From: Pseudomonas helleri
GTDB lineage: Bacteria; Pseudomonadota; Gammaproteobacteria; Pseudomonadales; Pseudomonadaceae
Assembly (NCBI RefSeq): GCF_001043025.1
Contig: NZ_JYLD01000006.1
Location: 272,669-336,668 of the forward strand
DNA: 64,000 bases
Direction of reading: 5' to 3'
Shown: positions 57,066 to 64,000 of the stretch, piece by piece
Layout of the letters: the number at the start of each line of letters is the position of its first letter
How positions within the stretch are numbered: the first letter of the stretch is position 1
The notes under the pieces: model-generated
What the model saw: only the letters and a program-made list of their open reading frames with translations
Told to the model about the DNA's origin: nothing
Databases searched by the model: none
Translations under genes and position numbers: made by a program

Positions 57066-57592
57066 GCAGTATTTTCCCTGATTAAGACCGACCGCGCCGA
57101 TTGATGCTGGCCAACTTATTTGAAGAGCGCGGACTGTATCGGCCAGTTCTGCTAGAGATCTGTCAGATCTTTCCTTTAATTGGGGAAGTTTTATCTATTC
57201 CATGCCCGGCCCGATATGGTTTCACCTCATCGGCCACATCCTTGCTCAGCACCATTCAACAGGAAACCTGGGCCTTTACAGCGTGCAACACCAGGATGAC
57301 CAGATGCTGCAAAAAATTGCCCAACAAACTGCTGACCCTACTCTTCTGGCGGGATAATTCGCTCACACCCGCCCCAAAATCTGCTGCCCTCACATGATTA
57401 CCGCACCCGAATAATTCCCGTAAATAACTTAATTACGGAATCTTCCTACGCAATATAAGGAATACGGAAGAGGACGAACTCAAAAGTCATCTTTAAAGTT
57501 CATGACATTCAATCTAAGCCATTGCCTATAAACCGCAATCTGCGCACAGAGCAACTTAACTCTGCCCCCTGTGCACGCACTCAGGAGCAACT
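57066..57592 (+). other. AT-rich gap before vgrG with a short possible remnant frame
   Basis: These 527 bases hold no firm gene. A plus-strand frame at 57202-57357 (51 codons, beginning MPGPIWFHLIGHILAQHHST) looks coding-like in its helices and Gln-rich end (SVQHQDDQMLQKIAQQ) but has no family I know and no clear ribosome site; it may be the stub of a lost gene. The rest, 57358-57592, must contain the vgrG promoter; no good -35/-10 pair can be claimed. Confidence 0.35.
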
Positions 57593-60340
57593 ATGTCCCG
57601 TCCACAGGATGTGCGGTTTACCTTCAGTTCAACAGCCGACATTGCCTTTGAGGTGGTGTCATTTGAACTGAGCGAAGGTATCTCTGAACTTTTCTGTTTA
57701 AACGTTGAATTGATCAGTGAATCCGCCAATGCCGACTTCGCAACCCTGCTGGACAAACCCGCCACACTGACCCTCTTTCAGGGCGGTATGCCCGTGCGGT
57801 ACGTACACGGCCTGATCAGCCAGTTCGAGCAAGGCAAGACCGGCTTTCGTCGCACCTGGTATCGCGCCCGTATCGAGCCCGAGTTGGCCCGCGCCAACCT
57901 GCAATCGGACTGGCGCATCTTTCAGCAGCGCAGCGTGCCGCAGATCCTCAAGCAGTTGTTCAAGGATCGCCACTGGGGCGCGTGTACCCAACGCCTGACC
58001 GAGCCCCATCAAACACGTGAATTCTGCGTTCAGGCAGGCGAGCTGGACCTGGCGTTTTATCAGCGCCTCGCCGCCGAAGAAGGTTTGCTGTCGATCTTCC
58101 AGCACAGTGAAGCCGGGCATTCGTTGATCCTGGCTGACCACATCGCCACCTTCGGCATTTTGCAGGATGAGCCGTTGGTGTACGCGCCCAACCCCGGCGG
58201 CGATCCCGCGCAACCGGCACTGCACAGTTTTACCTACCGCGAACAGGTACGGAGCAGCGAGCAGACCCAGCGCGATTACACCTTCACCCACCCTCGTTAC
58301 AACCTGGAACAACAAGAACAGGCGATGCATCTGGACCATCAATCCAGCGGCTATGAACGCTACGACTACCCCGGTCGTTACAAACATGACAACGCCGGTA
58401 AACCCTTCACCCGCACCCGCCTGCTGGTCTTGCGCAGCGATGCGCGCACGGTTGAAGTGACGGGTGATGATGCACGGCTGGTGCCGGGTTTGGCCTTTGA
58501 TCTGGTCGGCCACCCGCGTGAAGACATGAATATCGGTTGGCGCGCCGTGCACATCCACCACAGCGGGCAGCAGCACACCGCCCTGGAAGAAGAGTCCGCC
58601 GACAGCCGTGTCGGCACTCGCTACAACCTGACCGCCACACTGATCCCTGACACCCTGCAATGGCAGGCCCCGCTGCTGCCCAAGCCGTGTATCGAAGGCC
58701 CACAGATCGCCACGGTGGTCGGCCCGGCCAACGAAGAAGTCTATTGCGATGAGCATGCCCGGGTGCGTCTGCAGTTCCCTTGGGACCGCGAAGACCGCAA
58801 CGATGACCGCAGCTCCTGCTGGGTGCGGGTGTGCCAGAGCTGGGCCGGGGCGGGTTGGGGGCATGTGGCGTTGCCCCGCATCGGCCAAGAGGTGCTGGTG
58901 GCGTTCCTGCACGGGGACCCCGACCAGCCGATGGTGATTGGCCGCAGTTACCACGCCATCAACCGCACGCCTTACAAACTCCCGGAATTCAAAGCCATCA
59001 GCCCGATCCGCAGCAAGGAGCTGCACGGCCAACGCCACAACGAACTGCGCCTTGATGACACCCATGGCCAAATCAGCGCCACGCTGATGACCGACCATCA
59101 GCACACAGCGCTGAACACGGGCTTCTTGACCCATCCGCGCCCCGATGGCGGAGCGCCTCGTGGCGAAGGCTTTGAATTGCGTACCGACGCCCACGGTGTG
59201 GTGCGGGCGGGCGGCGGCTTGTTGCTTACAACCCAGCTTCGCGCCCGCGCCGTCGCCCATCACACCGATCTGCCCGAATGCGCCGAGCAACTCAGCATTG
59301 CGCAGCAACATCACGCCACTTTTTCCCACCTGGCCCGCGACCATCTGGCCCAGGAAAGCGGCGATCAGGATGACGTCGCGCAGGCACTCAGTGACCAGCA
59401 TGCGGCCATTCGCGGCACAGGCGGCAACCCGAGTGCCAACCAGTTCCCGGAGCTGAGCGAACCCTATCTGGTAATGCACAGCCCTGCCGGAATCGCCAGC
59501 AGCACGCCGCAATCCACCCACTTGACCAGCGGCGAACACCTGGCCCTGACCAGTGGCGGCCACACCAGCCTGGCCATCGGCAAACGCCTGCTGATCAGCG
59601 CCAGCCGCGGCGTGCGCACTTTCGTCCAAAGTATGGGCTGGCGACTGGTCGCGGCCTCCGGCGACATCGACATTCGCGCCCTCAAAGACAACATCAACCT
59701 GCTGGCCAAGCTCAACATCACCGCCACCGCCGAACGCATCACCCTCAGCGCCAAAGAAGAACTGGTGATCAAGGCCGCAGGCAGCACCACCACCTATAAC
59801 GCCGGTGGCATCACCCACACCACTAGCGGCCAATACATCGCCCATGCCAGTAACTTTGCCTATAAAAACGCGCAAAGCCAGGCCGCGGCGTTTCCGCAAG
59901 ACCTCAAAAGCGGTGCCGGGAATCTGGAGTTGCTTCAGCAGTATGCCAATGGGTTGGCGTTCAAGGGGGGCCAATACCAGGTAGAAGATGCTCTGGGGCA
60001 GGTGTTCAAAGGCGTGCTGGATGCCAATGGATTTGCAGCCGTGGCGGGGTTGGCGCCCGGCCCGGCCAACGTCCAGTTCAACAAAGACCCGGTTGATGTC
60101 TGGACCGATCCGGGTTTCCCCGGGCCCCATGAACAAATCGAAACCACCACCGCTGACACCACCCGCACCCACCTGCCGGTTCAGGCCCGAGCAGTGCTTG
60201 AGACAGTACTCAACACCCCACCGTCTAAAAACGCGCTGAAGGCAGCAGCCCTCAGCAAAATGCCCTCGTCGGTCAAAACCCTCGCGGGCAGCATCGATGC
60301 TTCCAGACAGCGGCCCGGCAACCCGGAGAAATCATCATGA
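57593..60340 (+). CDS. vgrG: Type VI secretion spike protein VgrG with C-terminal extension
   Basis: A 915-residue VgrG. Residues 1-about 360 are the gp27-like base, residues about 365-470 the OB-fold neck (WGHVALPRIGQEVLVAFLHGDPDQPMV), then the beta-helix needle with repeated GLxAxGD-like strands, a DUF2345 segment at about 640-780, and a C-terminal TTR/CarboxypepD-like domain (YQVEDALGQVFKGVLDANGFAAVAGLAPGPANV, about 795-835). Such extensions recruit a cargo effector. It overlaps the rhs gene by ATGA, so the two are translationally linked and form one delivery unit. Confidence 0.95.
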   Translation: MSRPQDVRFTFSSTADIAFEVVSFELSEGISELFCLNVELISESANADFATLLDKPATLTLFQGGMPVRYVHGLISQFEQGKTGFRRTWYRARIEPELARANLQSDWRIFQQRSVPQILKQLFKDRHWGACTQRLTEPHQTREFCVQAGELDLAFYQRLAAEEGLLSIFQHSEAGHSLILADHIATFGILQDEPLVYAPNPGGDPAQPALHSFTYREQVRSSEQTQRDYTFTHPRYNLEQQEQAMHLDHQSSGYERYDYPGRYKHDNAGKPFTRTRLLVLRSDARTVEVTGDDARLVPGLAFDLVGHPREDMNIGWRAVHIHHSGQQHTALEEESADSRVGTRYNLTATLIPDTLQWQAPLLPKPCIEGPQIATVVGPANEEVYCDEHARVRLQFPWDREDRNDDRSSCWVRVCQSWAGAGWGHVALPRIGQEVLVAFLHGDPDQPMVIGRSYHAINRTPYKLPEFKAISPIRSKELHGQRHNELRLDDTHGQISATLMTDHQHTALNTGFLTHPRPDGGAPRGEGFELRTDAHGVVRAGGGLLLTTQLRARAVAHHTDLPECAEQLSIAQQHHATFSHLARDHLAQESGDQDDVAQALSDQHAAIRGTGGNPSANQFPELSEPYLVMHSPAGIASSTPQSTHLTSGEHLALTSGGHTSLAIGKRLLISASRGVRTFVQSMGWRLVAASGDIDIRALKDNINLLAKLNITATAERITLSAKEELVIKAAGSTTTYNAGGITHTTSGQYIAHASNFAYKNAQSQAAAFPQDLKSGAGNLELLQQYANGLAFKGGQYQVEDALGQVFKGVLDANGFAAVAGLAPGPANVQFNKDPVDVWTDPGFPGPHEQIETTTADTTRTHLPVQARAVLETVLNTPPSKNALKAAALSKMPSSVKTLAGSIDASRQRPGNPEKSS

Positions 60341-63300
60341 ATTCTCCTGCCACTCGCCCACGGCAATCGGCCAACAGCCCAATCAATACGGTTACCAAAG
60401 ACGATATCGAGGCAAGCAAGGAAAAGCTCGACCAATGGCTGCGCAAGCTCACCAACGATACGGTCAGCTGGAACATGGTGCACGCCGCTGGCTCGGTTAT
60501 TCCCGGGGTCGGTACAGTCTTTGCGGGGATTGATGCCATTGGCGATCTGCTCACGCTGATCGAAGGTGACCGCGAGGATTTCCTCACCTGGGTGAGCCTG
60601 GGTATCAATGTGGTCGGGTTGGTCTCGTTCCCCGGCGTCGGTCCTGCCCGGCTGGCGGTGCGCACCACGCTGTCCACGGTGCGCAAGAACGGTCTGGCGG
60701 CCATCTCAGCAGCCATGCTTACCGCCCTCGAAGAGAATCTCAACGACAAAACCCGAGGCGCACTCGAAGACTTTGCCGCCGCCATTCAAACCCGTCTCAG
60801 CGAGCTGTTGGCGAAAATCGCCGCCGAAATCAGCAAAGCTTGCGCCGCCTTCGCACAGATGCTCAGGAGCATCGCCAGCGATGACGGACAGAAGACGCTG
60901 GCAAACAAGGCCAAGAAAGCTTCTCTGTTCGCAGGCCCGCTGTTTGCCATTGGGGCGCATTTTTTAATCGACGACAGAGTGCTCTCCAAAAGCACCTGCC
61001 AAGAGCTGCTCAGCGTGGCCAAGAGTGCCGACGATATCGGCAAGCTGGCCGCGCAAAAGGTCACGTCGCTGGGCGATGCGGGAAAAATCGGCAGCATTGG
61101 CAATTTGATTGCCGAACTGGTCAGCGCCCTCGCCCGCCGCAAGCGCCGCGGCACCCAGCCAGCAAGCGTCGCACCACAACATGTCAACCACGCCCAGGCC
61201 TACACAGGCCAAGGGGGTATGGTGACTCAAAACACTCAACGTCACACCGACAGAGATCCCGGCTGCAAAAACAAAACCGCCTCCAGCACCGGCTGCAGTA
61301 TCAGCTTCGCCACGGGTAGCGAAACCGTCGCACACGCTGACTTTTCCCTGCCCGGACCCTTCCCGGTTGAATGGGTGCGCACCTACCGTTCAAGCCTCGA
61401 CGCCCTGGATCACGGCAGCCTCGGCGCACGCTGGATCACCCCCTTTACGACCCGCATCGCGGTCAACGACACAGGCCTGATCTACCTCGGTGCCGACGGG
61501 CGCAACCACCGCTATCCCAACCCCAAGCTCGGCAAACATCACTACGACGCCGTTGAAGGCGTACTGCTGGTTCGCAACTCAGCCACCACCCTGGTCATCG
61601 CCCGCGGCCACGACAACCAGGAACACTACCAGCAGTTGGGCGATCACTACGCCCTCAGTGAAATCACCCTGCGCGGCGGCGCCCGCGTCACCCTGCACTA
61701 TGACCACCTGCACGCAGGCCAGGCGGTGCTGTCGGACCTGATCACCCACCAGGGCGACACCCCGCACCAGCACATTCACACCCAGCTCGACGACCACGGC
61801 CGCATCAACGCCCTGTGGCTGATGCACGAAGGCGCGCCCTTGCGCCAACTGGCGGGCTACGACTATGACGAACATGGCGATCTGCGCGCAGCCCGCGACG
61901 AAAACGCCGCGCAGTGGGCGTATCAATACCAACATCACCTGATCACCCGCTACACCGACCGCACCGGGCGTGGCATGAACCTGCAATGGCAAGGCGACGG
62001 TCCGGACGCCAAAGCCGTGCGCGAATGGGCCGACGACGGCAGCTACGACACCCGCCTGGAATGGGACGCCAATATCCGTCTCACCTACGTCACCGACGCC
62101 CTGGGTCAAGAGACCTGGCACTACTACGACATCCTCGGCTACACCTATCGCATCATTTACCCCGACGGCAACGAAGAATGGCTGTTTCGCGACGCCGCCA
62201 AAAACGTCACTCGTCATATCCACACCGACGGCAGCACCGATTCATATGCCTACGATGAGCGCGGCAACCTGCTGCAACACACCCGCGCCGACGGCAGCAG
62301 CATTCACCACGCCTACGACGACCAGGACCAGCGCTTCAAGACCCGCGATGCCGAAGGCGGCCTGTGGAAATACGACTACGACCCGCGCGGCAACATCATC
62401 GAAACCCTCGACCCGCTGGAGAACACAACCTGCTACGCCTACAACAGCGACAACCTGCCGGTGCTCATCACCGACGCCCTTGGCGGCAGCAAACACCTGG
62501 CCTACAACGCCGACGGCCAACTGACCCGCTACACCGACTGCTCGGGCAAAGTCAGCCAGTGGCAGTACAACGCCCTCGGCCAGCTCAGCCGTTTTACCGA
62601 CGCTGCGGGCAACATCACCACCTACCATTACAGCGCCGGGCAACTGGTGCGCCTGACCCTGCCAGACAACACCGAAGAGCATTTCGAGCGCAACGCCGAA
62701 GGCCGCCTGCTCAGCCACACTGACGCCCTGCGCCAGCGCACCGTGTGGCACTACAACGAAGCCGGATTAATCCAGCAACGCCAGCAGGCCGACGGCAGCA
62801 CCCTGGCCTACCGCTGGGACAAGCTCGGCCAATTACTGGAACTGCGTAACGAGAACAACAGCACAGCTACCTTCGCCTACGACCCGGCAGGCAAACTGCT
62901 GAGCGAAACCGGCTTCGACCGGCAAACCATTCACTACCAGTACGAAAACGGTAGCCAACAGCCGACCCATCGATCCGACGGCGACCGGGTCTGGCGATAC
63001 GACTACGATCCGCTCGGCCGCCTGAGCGCCCGCCACGCCGCCTACCAGGGTGGCAAGCAATGGCAGACCGAAACCTTTGCCTACGACGGCAACGGCAACC
63101 TGCTGCTGGCCACCAACCCGACCTGCAAACTGCAGTGGTTTTACGATGCGGCGGGCAACAACACCCGCGAACATCAGCACCTGCACCTCTACGAACCCTG
63201 CCACGTCGCCATCTGGCAGCACGAGTACGACGCCCTCAACCAACGCATTGCCACCACCCGCCCCGACGGCCACCGGGTCAGTTGGCTGACCTACGGCAGT

Positions 63301-64000
63301 GGCCATTTGTTGGCAATGAAAGTCGACGACATCGAACTGCTCAGCTACCAGCGCGACGACCTGCATCGTGAAATCGTCCGCCACCAAGGCAACGGCCTGC
63401 AACAACGCCAGAGCTGGACGCCCAACGGCCAGTTACAGGAACAGACCGTAGCCCTTAGCGGCTCAAGCACGCGCCTGCTGGTGCGCAACTACCGCTATGA
63501 CGACGCCGGTCAGTTGACCGACCTGCACGACAACCGCCGTGGCGACATCAACTACCGTTACGACCCGCTCGGCCGTTTGCTCGGGGCCAGCAGCCAGCAC
63601 AAAGAAGAAACCTTCGCCTTCGACCCGGCCAGCAACCTGCTCGACCCCAAGGCCCCGCGCCGGCCCATCCACCACCCGCCGCCCAAGCTTCTCGACAACC
63701 TGCTGCGCGACTACGTCGGCCAGCACTACACCTACGACGCCCGTGGCAACCTGCTTGAACGCCTCGACAACGGCAAAAAAGCCCGCTTCACCTGGGATCT
63801 CTATGACCGCCTGACCCGCTACGAAGACGACCGCCTGACCGCCGACTTCGCCTACGACGCACTGGGGCGACGGGTAGCCAAATACTCCAAAGCCCACTGC
63901 CCGCCCAGCCCCGGCGCCGGCCCGGCGTGGATCGAGCAGCAACAGCGCACGCTCAACGCCCAATACGACTGCGGCCAAAACATCTACGGCTGGGACGGCT
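60337..64000 (+). CDS. Rhs-family polymorphic toxin (N-terminal 1,220 residues; runs off window)
   Basis: The frame is open from ATG 60337 to the window edge. It has an N-terminal region with two likely membrane-crossing segments (WNMVHAAGSVIPGVGTVFAG and WVSLGINVVGLVSFPGVG), no PAAR domain, then DUF6531 (SISFATGSETVAHADFSLPGPF) and many YD repeats (YDYDEHGD, YAYDERGNLLQH, YTYDARGNLLER). The RHS core and C-terminal toxin lie beyond 64000. It follows vgrG by a 4-base overlap, so it is delivered by this VgrG. No EagR/DUF1795 chaperone is present between them, although membrane-region Rhs effectors usually need one. Confidence 0.94.
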   Translation, partial: MNSPATRPRQSANSPINTVTKDDIEASKEKLDQWLRKLTNDTVSWNMVHAAGSVIPGVGTVFAGIDAIGDLLTLIEGDREDFLTWVSLGINVVGLVSFPGVGPARLAVRTTLSTVRKNGLAAISAAMLTALEENLNDKTRGALEDFAAAIQTRLSELLAKIAAEISKACAAFAQMLRSIASDDGQKTLANKAKKASLFAGPLFAIGAHFLIDDRVLSKSTCQELLSVAKSADDIGKLAAQKVTSLGDAGKIGSIGNLIAELVSALARRKRRGTQPASVAPQHVNHAQAYTGQGGMVTQNTQRHTDRDPGCKNKTASSTGCSISFATGSETVAHADFSLPGPFPVEWVRTYRSSLDALDHGSLGARWITPFTTRIAVNDTGLIYLGADGRNHRYPNPKLGKHHYDAVEGVLLVRNSATTLVIARGHDNQEHYQQLGDHYALSEITLRGGARVTLHYDHLHAGQAVLSDLITHQGDTPHQHIHTQLDDHGRINALWLMHEGAPLRQLAGYDYDEHGDLRAARDENAAQWAYQYQHHLITRYTDRTGRGMNLQWQGDGPDAKAVREWADDGSYDTRLEWDANIRLTYVTDALGQETWHYYDILGYTYRIIYPDGNEEWLFRDAAKNVTRHIHTDGSTDSYAYDERGNLLQHTRADGSSIHHAYDDQDQRFKTRDAEGGLWKYDYDPRGNIIETLDPLENTTCYAYNSDNLPVLITDALGGSKHLAYNADGQLTRYTDCSGKVSQWQYNALGQLSRFTDAAGNITTYHYSAGQLVRLTLPDNTEEHFERNAEGRLLSHTDALRQRTVWHYNEAGLIQQRQQADGSTLAYRWDKLGQLLELRNENNSTATFAYDPAGKLLSETGFDRQTIHYQYENGSQQPTHRSDGDRVWRYDYDPLGRLSARHAAYQGGKQWQTETFAYDGNGNLLLATNPTCKLQWFYDAAGNNTREHQHLHLYEPCHVAIWQHEYDALNQRIATTRPDGHRVSWLTYGSGHLLAMKVDDIELLSYQRDDLHREIVRHQGNGLQQRQSWTPNGQLQEQTVALSGSSTRLLVRNYRYDDAGQLTDLHDNRRGDINYRYDPLGRLLGASSQHKEETFAFDPASNLLDPKAPRRPIHHPPPKLLDNLLRDYVGQHYTYDARGNLLERLDNGKKARFTWDLYDRLTRYEDDRLTADFAYDALGRRVAKYSKAHCPPSPGAGPAWIEQQQRTLNAQYDCGQNIYGWDG

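Noticed and set aside
57101..57397. 98-codon plus-strand frame upstream of vgrG
   Set aside because: Cys/Arg-rich composition, no family, no convincing ribosome site; the neighbouring 57202-57357 frame is at least as plausible and neither is firm.
57698..60172. 824-codon minus-strand frame opposite vgrG
   Set aside because: It mirrors vgrG codon positions and carries no recognisable motif, so it is a shadow.

Overview
The window reads as a chromosome segment of a gamma-proteobacterial Pseudomonas, most likely of the P. fluorescens/P. fragi side of the genus. Evidence: the block thrS-infC-rpmI-rplT-pheS-pheT-ihfA-merR-tRNA-Pro in Pseudomonas order, an infC with an ATT start, a bkdR/bkdA1-bkdA2-bkdB-lpdV locus, LpxO, DUF1654 and YagU-type proteins, a cold-shock protein, and REP-type inverted repeats typical of this group. 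Base composition is moderately GC-rich, with an AT-rich patch at about 54.3-57.5 kb.

Layout. 1-1.3 kb: decayed island (end of an unknown protein, fused remnants of P2-like tail genes U and X, a frameshifted integrase) lying against the 3' end of tRNA-Pro(GGG). 1.3-8.8 kb: translation housekeeping operon on the minus strand. 9-14.5 kb: small secreted proteins, cold-shock protein, periplasmic glutaminase/asparaginase behind a sigma-54-like promoter, a LexA-box operon DUF1654-endA, and a GNAT-P-loop kinase fusion. 15.2-19.4 kb: a GntR / ADP-ribosylglycohydrolase / NCS1 permease / PfkB kinase operon, which resembles E. coli yegTUVW with a different transporter. 19.6-24 kb: lpxO, gluconate permease, copCD. 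24-29.8 kb: branched-chain keto acid dehydrogenase. 29.8-38.9 kb: ABC1 kinase, NCS2 permease, small XRE regulator, and an SsuABC/NrtA-like importer in one operon with an acyl-CoA-dehydrogenase-like flavoprotein and an AhpD-like protein, with a divergent AraC regulator. 39.3-39.7 kb: REP-associated tandem units. 39.8-44.3 kb: a hypothetical protein with a paralogue 12 kb away, MocR regulator with DMT exporter, MptE-like protein, TPR protein.

44.5-51 kb: an FdhF/YdeP-type molybdoenzyme followed by a complete extra cytochrome bo-type quinol oxidase (cyoABCD without cyoE). 51-56.6 kb: small membrane proteins, DUF2867, an intact IS3-family element with 3-bp target duplications, a probable modification-sensing HNH endonuclease and a broken orphan parD. 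56.3-64 kb: a possible two-gene membrane effector/immunity-like pair, then a type VI secretion spike gene vgrG overlapping a large rhs gene that runs off the window.

Most housekeeping calls are firm. The accessory regions at both ends, the yegTUVW-like operon and the 56-57 kb pair carry the least certain and most interesting content.
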